Part shown: positions 21,740 through 31,927 of the stretch, in pieces | Position numbering within the stretch: position 1 is the stretch's first letter | Layout of the letters: each line of letters begins with the position of its first letter | NCBI GenBank assembly: GCA_025529335.1 | Contig: JAMYHX010000024.1 | Coordinates: 116,034-180,033 of the forward strand | Origin: Rhizopus sp. PT2906 | Taxonomy: Eukaryota; Mucoromycota; Mucoromycetes; Mucorales; Rhizopodaceae | Direction: 5' to 3' | Length of the DNA stretch: 64,000 nt | The notes under the pieces: generated by a model | What the model was told of the DNA's origin: nothing | The model's database searches: none | Seen by the model: the letters and a program-made list of their open reading frames with translations, nothing else | Program-made: the position numbers and the translations under genes

Positions 21740-23957
21740 ATGTTCTTACTTTCAACGGGTACTCATTGGACTTTATGCTTCACAGCAAAGAGGCTTTTGA
21801 CAACAACAATACCAAAACGAACTTTAAAAAAGGTGATTGATAATGGTCAAACTGTGACCGAGATCCATGTCGTAGGTCGAAAAAAGCCTAGATCTAGACT
21901 GTCAGAAAAGCTACAAAAACTTCGAGAAGAAGGCTGGAAGAAGATTGACCATATAAAATACAAAGGTAAGACAAAATATACACATAGCCATCTTTCTTTG
22001 TTCATATTTTATTTTCTTTCAGCACTTGCTCCACCTAAAGAAGTAGAGGTCGCTAAGTTAGCTCATGGTCTGGATAAAGTGCTATTTAGGTAAAAAAAAG
22101 AGAGAGAGAGAGATAAACAAACACATTGTCTTATGGAGTATATAGACGAGGAGTACACTATTTAAAAGATCCAGTAACCCACAAGTATAATTTTACACCC
22201 TATCTTGAATTTATCACACAACCTGCCAACATCAACTTTGATGCGCTTCCTCCATATATCACATCGTCAAAAGACAATGTAAGCAAAAAGTTATAATGAA
22301 CACATTCAGAGATCTCATGATGATTTACAAAAATAGAACTTAATAGAAATGGCAAGGAAATATCATAAACGCTACGTTGGATCAACCTCATCCGTCTCTG
22401 CTACCCTGTCTCAATTTTATTTTGCCATGTCTAATTTTAAGCGAATCAATATTACTGGATTATCAAGTGTCTTTCAAGACAAGGTAAAACGATACATACA
22501 AATAATTAAAAACAATCTATTCATACCATCACTAGTCTACCAAGTTTACCAGAGGAACACAAGTAGCAGCAACGATCTATCTGAGATGGAAAGATGGAGT
22601 TTATGCAATAGATGCGGATAAAGCAATAGATGGAGATGAGACGATTCTGTCAGTGATGGTATATATAATAATGCATGTATATCTTTACAAGATTAACCCA
22701 TGTGTCTTTCAAAAGGGAAAATCATTAGAAAAGGTATTAACACTTGAACCTAACGAGTTTGAGAAATACTTGAAAGATAATCAAGATATAAATGTTGAAG
22801 AAGAAAGAAATAGACCAGAATCATACGCTTATGGACATGTAAGTGAATTTAGGGATGATATGAATGGCGCTCACCATCTTTATTTTGATTTTGTGATAGG
22901 CGGGTAAATTCCTACTAAGGTCTCAATTAGATTGCTATCATCCCAATCTTAAAAGAAAGACGTTTGATCTTAAAACAAGAGCTGCGATTCCTGTTAGATT
23001 AGATGTGAAAAACTATGAGGTATGATTATAACAAACAAGCAGTGTTGTCTCTCTCTCTCCCGCTCTCTCTCTCACTCATTCATGAATCACATGTAGAAAT
23101 ATGTAGGCTATAGAATAAACAGATACAGAGGATATTATGAGTCGTACGAACGAGAATACTATGACATGATCAGATCTGCTTTTCTTAAATACTCGTAAGA
23201 TATCAATCACCATCCAAAGCATACATTGTTACTCACACATATCCTTAGTTTCCAGGTACGCATTGGCCACATGGACGGCATCTTGGTTGCATATCACAAT
23301 ACAAGAAAAATATTTGGCTTTCAATACATCTCCCGAAACGAAATGGATTTACGACTCTTCGGATCGAGAAAGATCGGTGACCAAGTGTTCAATAATTCAC
23401 TTACGCTCCTTCAAACTGTTTTAGACACTGCTACTCAAAAATACCCAGAGAGTACTCTTAGGATATCATTTAACACCGTGCCAGGCAAAGATATAGCAAA
23501 GATGTATATCTATGTCGAGAAAGTGCCACCGGGGAAAGAAGACGACCCAGAGTACGCTATGAAACCTTATGAGGAAATAACAGAATATAAGCTCGAAGTA
23601 ACCTCATTTGTCAATGGAAAACGAATTCATGGTCCTTTAACCTTTGAAGATCCACATAAAGATATGTGGCGTACTCAGTATAAGTTTGGTGAAGTGGATG
23701 TGAGCAAGCGAGAAGGAATCGGGCGCGCGTTTGAGCAGATGCGTAAGAAGCAGGCTAGTGTTGCATCGATGACATCTGAAAATAGATCTATTCTGCTCAC
23801 TCGATTGGAAGAGATGAGTATCAAAGGCTTACAAGAGGAACTAAAGCAAAAAGAAAAACAAGGTAAAATAAAACAAGAAAAGGTAGAGCAAAAAGATGAA
23901 AGCAAGATAGAACAAGAAGAAGTGGATCAGAAAGGAAAAGAAAAGCAAATAGAGTGA
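21740..23957 (+). CDS. PET127: Mitochondrial mRNA-processing protein Pet127
   Basis: Membrane-associated mitochondrial protein involved in 5' processing and turnover of mitochondrial RNAs. About nine exons. From the preferred ATG at 21740 the first exon gives a presequence (FLLSTGTHWTLCFTAKRLL) and then LKKVIDNGQTVTEIHVVGRK; an in-frame ATG at 21626 would add 38 residues. The family core follows: RRGVHYLKDPVTHKYNFTPY, INFDALPPYITSSKD, KRYVGSTSSVSATLSQFYF, WKDGVYAIDADKAIDGDETI, then FDLKTRAAIPVRLDV, where the DLKTR box resembles a PD-(D/E)XK-type nuclease site. MDGILVAYHNTRKIFGFQYI and a Lys/Glu-rich tail complete the protein. It converges with the next gene, with 23 bp between the stops. Confidence 0.94.
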
Positions 23958-23980
23958 ATAAATATCATTCTTTTTGTGAT

Positions 23981-24568
23981 TTAAACTGACAAAGTGGCTA
24001 AATCAATAGCCTTGTTTATTTGATAAATGTGCTTGTATACTTGTCGAAACTTTTTCAATGACTCTTGTTCCTTGAATGTAGTAGTAGTAGTAGTACTCGT
24101 AGCAGATTGGTTTACTGTTCCTGAGCGGATTTCCTGTTCTATCTGACGTCTCACTTCTTCAATTTTGGCTCTTAATGCTACAAACTCTTCCTTTTTGGAC
24201 AAAATGGATACAGTGATTGAAGATAGCTGATGTTCAAGCTTCAGTTCCTTACCATAAGCAACGTCTGATAAGGACGATGCTATACTGTTGACTATCTGCT
24301 GCACATTTTGTTTTGCCTTTTGTCTTTTGATAAATGATTCGGTTGCCTTGTCTTTTCTTTTATAGATATAGTTTGCTATCCTTTCATTGATCGTTTTCAA
24401 ATTAACTTCGTTATCAGACACTTGCACAAAACAGTGATTCCAATCTACATTATGAATAATGTGCATATTACTGTCGTCTTTCAGCCTATACAGACCGTAC
24501 ATGTAAATACACCAACATAAGCTACAAGTTAGAACTAAAAATCCCAAGAGTAGATACAATCTTTTCAT
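23981..24568 (-). CDS. Unrecognised membrane-anchored coiled-coil protein
   Basis: 195 residues in one exon, from ATG 24566-24568. Residues 4-27 are strongly hydrophobic (LYLLLGFLVLTCSLCWCIYM), serving as a signal anchor or signal peptide. The rest is charged and largely helical (IVNSIASSLSDVAYGKELKL, then LRAKIEEVRRQIEQEIRSG), with a Thr-rich break (ATSTTTTTTF) before a final helix. I recognise no family. It lies in the same orientation as the GMP synthase gene 100 bp away, which in a fungus does not imply shared function. The coding assignment rests on length, composition and the anchor-plus-coil layout. Confidence 0.65.
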   Translation of the reverse strand: MKRLYLLLGFLVLTCSLCWCIYMYGLYRLKDDSNMHIIHNVDWNHCFVQVSDNEVNLKTINERIANYIYKRKDKATESFIKRQKAKQNVQQIVNSIASSLSDVAYGKELKLEHQLSSITVSILSKKEEFVALRAKIEEVRRQIEQEIRSGTVNQSATSTTTTTTFKEQESLKKFRQVYKHIYQINKAIDLATLSV

Positions 24569-24668
24569 TTCAAGAAAAAAAGAGCCCCAAAAAGAAAAGG
24601 AATCAATTTTGTTAATTCTAATATTAAAAATATGAAAAATGCATGATTATTTTTATTAATATACTAAT

Positions 24669-26267
24669 CTACTCCCATTCAATGGTAGCAGGAGGCTTAG
24701 AGCTAATATCATATACAACACGGTTAACACCCTTGACTTCATTAATAATTCTAGAAGAGATACGCTTGAGGCATTGGAACCATTCGGCACCTGTCTTGAC
24801 ATCGGCAGACATGAAATCAGTTGTCTCTACGGCTCTCAAAGCAATGACTTGTTCATAAGTACGCTTATCACCCATGACACCAACAGCCTTGACAGGTAAG
24901 AGGGCGGCATAGGCTTGAGAGATTTGACGATAGAAGCCGTTCTTTTTGATTTCTTCAATATAGATGTGATCGGCCAAACGAGCGATTTCGACTTGTTCAC
25001 GAGTGACTTCACCGAGAACACGAATGGCGATACCTGGGCCAGGGAAAGGATGGCGCCAGACCAAGTCATCGTCAAGACCCAAGATCTTTCCGAGTTCACG
25101 CACTTCATCCTTGAACAATTCACGAAGAGGTTCGATCAACTTGAGCTTCATGTCTTCCAAAAGACCACCAACGTTGTGATGGGTCTTGATGGTGGCACTG
25201 GGGCCCTTGAAGGAAATGGATTCAATGACATCTGGATAGAGTGTACCTTGAAGCAAGTATTCAATTTGTCCACCACATTCCTTATCGATCAATGCTGCTT
25301 CGGCTTCAAAGACTTCAATGAATGTGTTACCAATGATCTTTCTCTTCTTTTCAGGGTCAGTCACACCCTTGAGGCGATCCAAAAAGAGGTCGCTGGCATC
25401 AGCAATCTTGAGGTTGATGCCCAAATGGTCAACAAGCATCTTCTTCACATTCTCACATTCGTTCAAACGCATGACACCGTTGTCTACTAAGATAGCGTGG
25501 AATCTGTCACCGATGGCTTCGTGCATCAATTTGGCGGCTACAGTGGAATCGACACCACCGGAGACAGCACCGATGACTCGGCCGGTGGGACCGACGATTT
25601 GACGAATGCGTTCGATTTCCTTGTCAACAAATGACTCCATGGTCCATGAGGCTGAGGCTTGACAAATATCCAAAACAAAGTTATGAAGGATTTCCTTACC
25701 GCAGGCTGTGTGAGAAAGCTCAGGGTGCAATTGAATACCGTAGAATGGCTTTTCCTTGTGAGCGACAGCAGCAAAAGGAGCAGTGGCAGTGGTACCGATT
25801 ACTAAAAAGTTTTCAGCAGCTTGAGTGACTTGATCGCCGTGAGACATCCAGACTTGAACGTCGTTGGCAATACCCTTGAAGAGCTTGTCGGCATGAGGAT
25901 GTTCAGGGAATTGGTGAATGGATAACTTGGCATAACCATATTCACGATGATCACATGCTTCAACCTTACCGCCCATCAAGTTGGTCATCTCCTGAAGACC
26001 GTAACAGATACCCAAGACGGGTACACCGGCATCAAAGACGGCAGGGTCTACACGGGGAGCATCGGTATCGTAAACAGAGTAAGGAGAGCCAGATAAGATG
26101 ATACCCTTGGGCTTGAAGTGAAGTTCAGACATCTTTTGAGTACAAGGTAAGAGTTCACAATAGATGCCAAATTCACGAACACGACGAGCAATCAAGTGAG
26201 AAGTTTGAGAGCCAAAATCCAAGATAAGGATAGTGTCAAATGCCTCATTCATTTCTGCAACGACCAT
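24669..26267 (-). CDS. GUA1: GMP synthase (glutamine-hydrolysing)
   Basis: Converts XMP to GMP using glutamine and ATP, the last step of de novo guanine nucleotide synthesis. One uninterrupted exon of 532 residues, of typical length. The class I amidotransferase domain has the nucleophile in VLGICYG (Cys88) and the His/Glu pair in GIQLHPELSH (His181, Glu183). The ATP pyrophosphatase P-loop is AVSGGVDST (236-242). The C-terminal dimerisation domain ends KPPATIEWE, as in all GMP synthases. The ATG at 26265-26267 precedes EMNEAFDTILILDFGSQTSH; no other start is plausible. Lack of introns and GC-richer codons suggest high expression. Confidence 0.99.
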   Translation of the reverse strand: MVVAEMNEAFDTILILDFGSQTSHLIARRVREFGIYCELLPCTQKMSELHFKPKGIILSGSPYSVYDTDAPRVDPAVFDAGVPVLGICYGLQEMTNLMGGKVEACDHREYGYAKLSIHQFPEHPHADKLFKGIANDVQVWMSHGDQVTQAAENFLVIGTTATAPFAAVAHKEKPFYGIQLHPELSHTACGKEILHNFVLDICQASASWTMESFVDKEIERIRQIVGPTGRVIGAVSGGVDSTVAAKLMHEAIGDRFHAILVDNGVMRLNECENVKKMLVDHLGINLKIADASDLFLDRLKGVTDPEKKRKIIGNTFIEVFEAEAALIDKECGGQIEYLLQGTLYPDVIESISFKGPSATIKTHHNVGGLLEDMKLKLIEPLRELFKDEVRELGKILGLDDDLVWRHPFPGPGIAIRVLGEVTREQVEIARLADHIYIEEIKKNGFYRQISQAYAALLPVKAVGVMGDKRTYEQVIALRAVETTDFMSADVKTGAEWFQCLKRISSRIINEVKGVNRVVYDISSKPPATIEWE

Positions 26268-26819
26268 TTTGAGTCTTTATAAAGAAGAAGAATTTATTAT
26301 AAAAAGAAAAAGGGGAAACGGGGTAGTGAAAGATAACCACCCAAAATTTGATTAAAACAAACAGTTTGGGTTTTTATATGAAGATTTGGAAATTAAAAAA
26401 TTTGCTTGTGACTCACTTCTTGTGACTATTGTCAAGGTCATCCATCTCCACATCGAGTTCATGAATGATGCTCGGATCATTCATAAAAAAAGTCCAAGAA
26501 GAGAAAATTCCTTGCTTTATGATTAATAGATCAACTTTTTATATTTATTCTTTCTATGGATTGTTATTATTATCGTTATTTTTAAGAGTAAAATAAGAGC
26601 AATGGTAAGAGCAAGCCAGAGGGTAACCAATGGAATATGTTTCCTAACGCCACAGTATCAACTGAATATCCAATCAAATACACACAAAGCTCAACCAATG
26701 AAAAATTAAACTTTGACCAAAAACGGCTGGTTTGACAAGATGTTTGACAAATAAGCTGACCAATTTCTGGTCAAATCAATTATAAAGGTTCTTTAAGGGC
26801 ATTTAGGGAAAAAGTTGAT
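26268..26819. other. Upstream region of GMP synthase
   Basis: About 550 bp of noncoding sequence with an AT-rich core. I see no recognisable gene. Confidence 0.5.
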
Positions 26820-26990
26820 AGAATGTTGAATGAAGTTCTACAACTCCTCAACAGGATCATCTTTGCTTCCTTCAATAACTCTTGAGCTTCCACGTCCTTC
26901 AACTTGCCTCTTTTGACTCTATCCTTCAAGACTTTCCAAAACTGCTCAATAGGGTTGAGCTCAGGAGAACAAGGAGGGAGGTATACAGGT
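26820..26990 (-). pseudogene. Tc1/mariner-type transposase, C-terminal fragment
   Basis: The minus strand reads LPPCSPELNPIEQFWKVLKD, then RVKRGKLKDVEAQELLKEAK. This is the final part of the DDE catalytic domain of Tc1-like transposases, in which the SPELNPIE segment carries the last catalytic acidic residue. Nothing of the N-terminal helix-turn-helix or the first two catalytic aspartates lies next to it, and an (AT) run follows at about 26992. It is therefore a truncated relic. Confidence 0.8.
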
Positions 26991-27726
26991 ATATATATAT
27001 ATATATCTGCTAAATCAAATGAGAAAAATATGCTTTCTCAGAACTCTTTTGAAATTTGCAGTTCGTGTAGAGAAATAATAAAAGTATAATCCTTTTTCCT
27101 GGAATATGATTGTGCCACTTTCTTTGTAGTGTGCTCAAATAGCTCTTACTTGTCAGTAGCATACATTAAGGCATTAAAGGGTAAATTCAGATCTAGTAAG
27201 AGCCAATGCTAATTTAGTACAGAAAGAAGGGACTTGAGCTGACCAAGAATGTGCACGCCAGATTACCTTAAACAGTTACTTTTGTGGATTCCAAAACAAT
27301 ATTAGAGTACAATTGTAAATGGATAGAGGATGTTTTTGTACTGACTTTAGCGGAGAGCCATGATTACTAAACACTACAGCTATAAGGCCAATTGAATAAG
27401 TACCAAAATAACAAGGAAACATACGTACCATCCCAGGGAATATTCTTGTACTATTACAAGGTTGAGGAACGTCTTTGTAAAAAGTATACTAGCAGATAAT
27501 AAAAAAAAAAATAAGGCATAAATACGATGGTGGTAAAAAAAAAGGGGGGGGCATGAGTATGATGGGTGAACAATAAAAAAAAGGCACCCGAACGACTAAT
27601 GGTTGAGAACAACTGGGCATTTTCTCTTTCTATCTTTTGATGTACATATGAATTTTTGGCGTCAAACGTATCCATACAGCTTTCAGACATTACATTGTTA
27701 ACCAGTTCAAAACAATTCCCATAGCA
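26991..27726. other. Relic-rich noncoding stretch
   Basis: AT-rich with A-runs near 27497 and 27530 and a G-run at 27544. A minus-strand open frame at 27454-27690 begins in the frame of a possible C-terminal remnant of the next pseudogene, but this cannot be shown by eye. Confidence 0.4.
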
Positions 27727-28570
27727 TCATATTACTGGCAACAGATCACTGACATTAGCAAAGTAGGAAAGGATTTCCGTCAGGTCCTTTGATAGAGTGA
27801 TTGAACATATCTCCGTCATTACATAGAATCCTTTGGATAGAAAAGTTGAGACGTAGAATGTAGCTTGCATACCGATCATTTGGATCCCAACGACTCCTTT
27901 ATATCTGTTCTGGTTTATGGATTCAATCGACAAGGAGCTGATTCGATAAAGGTCCATCAAGTACATATACATATCATCTTCCCGGTCCTCTCCTTTAACC
28001 TCTTCAACCAACACTGGTCCAACCCAATTGGAGTTTTCCAGGACGTTACCACCAAAGTCAGGCTGCTTACTGCTTGACTCCAGTACTCTGATATTCAGCC
28101 TATAATTTATACATAAACATGAGCAAAAGAAACTTTTATATCATATGAATGCTAATTTACCACTATAAGTGCCTTCTTTTATCAGGATTACTGAATATCG
28201 GCGAGAGAACAAGATTTGCGTAAGAGAATCCAACTTGACTTTCATTAATTAGGCCATTGAACTTGTACTTAGGGATAGCTTCAAGAAGGCCACGGACTCC
28301 TAATATCACCATGTCATCATCTGAAAGTAGCTCGTTGATTTTTTTTTTTTTGCTGCTTTTGACATTGTGACTGTATGCTCTTTTGTGTCCTGATAAATGA
28401 TGAGTTCATTGATACGCGAATTGTTCAAATTCACCTCGCCTTCAGAATTTTTTCAATGGGTGCTTTGATGTCAGTACTGATCTCTATTGAGTCTATTACA
28501 CCAAAGATTTTTTTGATTTCATGTTGAATGGACAAAATGCATGATTCATTACAAGTACTTTAAACAATCG
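27727..28570 (-). pseudogene. Broken gene with PD...EVK nuclease-like signature, of a repeat-like family
   Basis: Three blocks in order on the minus strand look like pieces of one protein. The first is about 28560-28440 (IFGVIDSIEISTDIKAPIEK). The second is 28350-28165 (DDDMVILGVRGLLEAIPKYK, then LINESQVGFSYANLVLSPIF), ending at an in-frame TAG just before an intron-like GTAAAT...TTATAG. The third is 28106-27727, starting LNIRVLESSSKQPDFGG and running through VGPVLVEEVKGEDREDDMYM to the stop after SDLLPVI. The PD in KQPDF followed by EVK matches the PD-(D/E)XK nuclease fold signature. I believe similar genes recur in Mucoromycota genomes. The frames between blocks do not join cleanly and at least one stop interrupts it, so I call it a pseudogene. 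Confidence 0.55.
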
Positions 28571-29370
28571 ACTTGTTTGCCCTGGTTTAAATAGCAAAAT
28601 GTTATTGATAGCCAATAGTTCTTGAATGCCAGTCTCAAGGAAACAACCTTTTGATTTAGGAAAATACTACATGCACCAGAAAATACGCTAGATATTAGAC
28701 TAATACTACAGGCAGTATATCCACCTATTACCTATGATATAGACCAACAAAGCTTTTCAATGTGTAGCGTCAAACTAAGTATGACTTGTTTCTTTTCAAG
28801 AAGAAATAAAAAAGAAATGTAGTTACTTATTCTAGTTTTATGTTGTCAGTCTATCAACAAAGATGCAAGAACACGTGTGGTTATGATGACATCGCATTTA
28901 TATCAGAGAACTGGACAAGTCTTAGATTAGGCAGAGGCTTTGATAGTGTGAAGTTGTAACACCCCAAGGAAGCACTCATAGCATTAGCCTATTTTCTGGT
29001 GCATTTTCTGGTGCATGTAATGTTGGCCTTTGATTTAATATACTTGGATGCTTCTGATTGATATTTTTTGAATAATTTACCGACATTGACATTGTCAATT
29101 TCATACTTGTTTTCATCATCATATGTATAATCATTCAAGTTAATGCAGGCATAGTCATGAACGTGCTGTAATTTTAAAGGTATATACATTAGTTAGACTG
29201 ATGATGTACTTTTAGTGTTTAAAAAAATGGTACTTGCACCAGAAGTATCTTCAGGAGTATCTCCAAGGGTATGTTCAGATACATCCTCTGGTATATGCTC
29301 AGACACGCTGTTAACAGCTAGTGGTAAAATAAACAGTGAGAATATGTTCAGTATTGACACGCTTTTAAGC
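28571..29370. other. Noncoding or relic stretch with small unassigned frames
   Basis: On the minus strand, 29193-29384 reads an acidic repeat (SEHIPEDVSEHTLGDTPED) and 28989-29189 reads a lysine-rich segment (VGKLFKKYQSEASKYIKSKA). Neither has a proper ATG start or a recognised family. They may be 3' exons of a decayed gene or simple chance frames. Confidence 0.35.
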
Positions 29371-30096
29371 TTACGTGATTTCACCTATGAAAAAACAAAA
29401 TTTGCTAATATCAAGAAGATTAGGAAAGAAATAAAAGACCATACCAATAAGCGCAATTTTTTGAATATTTGTAATATTCGTTATATTGCTATTAGAGGAT
29501 CAGTATCCTTAAACGACTTACCATTTTCAATCTGATGTTTGTCTTTTACTTTACGAATGAGATCAGGCAGTCTAAATATTGTGATATGGTCACGTGCAGC
29601 ATTGAACCTCACATTGTCTATAGAGCTGCCATGCACATCCTCCATAAACTTTCTAAAGAGACCCCAAGACAATTGACGCTTGTTCTTGGTGCCCTCACCA
29701 AGAGGATGTTGAACAGATCTATCAGGATATAAGTTGTCTAAAAATGGGCCCTGGCTTAACTCGTCGTGTCTTGTACGCCTTGGCCTGTTTGGGTCTGCTG
29801 TGTTAGCAAGAGTACTCTCAAGTTGTTCTCTCAGCGTAGTATCCTCTTGCTGCATTTCAAAAAGCCCTTTCTTCATATTCTTCCTTTGCAGTTCTCAGCT
29901 CCTTAACATCGTCCTTTATTTCAGTTACCTGAGCTGAAACTGTCTTTACTGTATCATTAATCTCATTTTGAGTAGAGATGATGACAAGGACAAGGTTGTT
30001 GAAAATAATAGTCAAAAATATAAATCTGTATAAAACTGTATAAAACTGTATATTCGGACTAAAAATTTCCCATAGTGATTCGAAATCGAGCGACAA
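29371..30096 (-). CDS. Unrecognised gene: hydrophobic segment, coiled coil and basic C-terminal domain
   Basis: The minus strand contains a hydrophobic segment (YRFIFLTIIFNNLVLVIIS), then a coiled-coil stretch (DTVKTVSAQVTEIKDDVKEL). After a frame change near 29865 come FEMQQEDTTLREQLESTLAN and RQLSWGLFRKFMEDVHGSSI, then FRLPDLIRKVKDKHQIEN. The last exon is joined over an intron with GTAAGTC donor and TTCATAG acceptor, ending after EIT at 29371-29373. The frame change can be explained either by a one-base error or by a 49-nt intron (GTAACTG...AAGGAAG). No ATG opens the hydrophobic frame, so an upstream exon is missing or the gene is decayed. I recognise no family. Confidence 0.4.
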
Positions 30097-31927
30097 ATTG
30101 TTGGTACAGTTCCTCGATTTGTTTAGGGGGGAGACTCTGATCTGGCTTTATGCATTGTGCTCATTCTCCATAATAATGTTCACGATACGCGGCTTGAAAA
30201 GGGCTAAAAGAGATTGTTTATTATTTTTTGTTTATTTTATATACTTTCAAATAAAAAAACGCGCGGCTCGAAGAGCTTATACCACATTCTCTGTCCTCCT
30301 TTCGACAACTGGAATTGGGTTAGACACGTCAAGCAATTGAGAATATAAAAAACTGCCCTTTTACGTTGGTACTACTGGAAATCGGCTTTTTTGTTTGATA
30401 AAGTTAACAGAAAAACAATAACTAGCATAAAACTTATGATAAGCCTTGGCAACTAAAAGCATATAGCTTTGGTTGTACATATCCCTATCCTAGTGACATC
30501 TTTGATTATAGAACTGATTGTGATATTCACATGTGTGGTATATAGAATAGTAGAAATTATGTACAAATGTCGATCATTTAAATCTTGAGCATCATGCTGT
30601 TACGCCAAATCAAAAGATGATTGTGCACTTATCCTGATAAACTTAGATGGTGCAGGTAATTTTTTTAACTGATGAATAAGGTCTATGATATACCATAACA
30701 TCTTTTCACTTTTGTTCTTTTCTCTAGTCTATCCATAAAGTCTCTTACTTATTTTATACTTCATAACTAGAAGACTAATGAATAAAATCAAGCTTATGTA
30801 ATAAATAGTCTAATCCATTCGACTATTGAAAATATGATTCTTTTTAGAGTATGTGGCAAAAGTCTAGCATTACAAGATGAATAAAAGATCAAGTTATTCA
30901 AGGAAAAGGCCCGACTCCGTCTGTTGTGTGTGGTTAACATCAGCCGTAGCTAATCCATTTCATTCTGTATTGGCCTGACGATTGCTAAAGTTAGATGGAC
31001 TTGATCTGTAATTCATTTGGATAGTATAATCACTCTCTCTATCTCTCTCTCTCTGCATGATAAAGTATACATGGCAGGGGAAATCTGTTCTGCAGAAAAT
31101 TGCTGTTATCTTTCGGAAAGAATGAGCGGAGACACAGCTAGCAAAATCAACAATTAATGATGCAAGCAAATAAAAGCTCAAGGGTTTTTTAGTATAATAG
31201 GATAATTTATTATGAGAGCATAGACAATAGTAATTTACAATTCTGCAGGGGAAGGCGGGAGGTAAGCAAATACTGAAAAGAAAAATCCATTTAATAAACG
31301 TGCTACTATAGTTTAACACTTGTGGCTAGTCATTCAAGACAAGTACAGAGATAATTTAACATGGTCTACAATTAATAGCCACCCGATTAAATATAGAGTG
31401 GCAATAATTTAAATTAGCTCTAAAGACTAAATGGATTAAGTTTATGGCAAGTAAAAAGCGGTCAAGCAACGCTTAAATGCAGGGCTGATCTGTAAGTTGG
31501 CCAATGTGCAAAAGGGCTACCTCACTGATGGACTGTGTTACTGCATTAGCATAGTAGCGTAGTTTAACTTATTTTGATGAAGACATCATCTACATAAGAT
31601 GTCTATGTATACAATCAATTAAGCGGCTCATTATAACTCCTGCTTATTTTTTCTCCCTCTTCTTTCTCCTTTCAAACTTCGGCGTATCATTGTTTTATAT
31701 CATCGCTCGTCCAATTAATCTAAATAACTAAAAAAAGAAATATCCTCGCCACCTACTCACCCCCTTTCTTCTTGTTTACTAAACAGTCTTTGCTTTGATC
31801 ATTTAATATTCTGGTGCCCCTCTTTTTATTCCCATGCCCAGTTTTTTATTTTTTATTTTCCCTTTCTTTTTCCTCTCTCTCTCTCTCTCTTCTTGAATTC
31901 CCCCTTTTATTATTATTATTATAAAAA
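30097..31927. other. Gene-poor stretch
   Basis: About 1.8 kb of AT-rich sequence. Short open frames lack family resemblance. CT-repeat tracts occur near 31034 and 31872, the latter forming the leader of the histone-fold gene. Confidence 0.55.

Noticed and set aside
24915..25490. 191-codon plus-strand open frame inside GMP synthase
   Set aside because: Antisense shadow of a GC-richer conserved enzyme gene. It has no domain or start context of its own.
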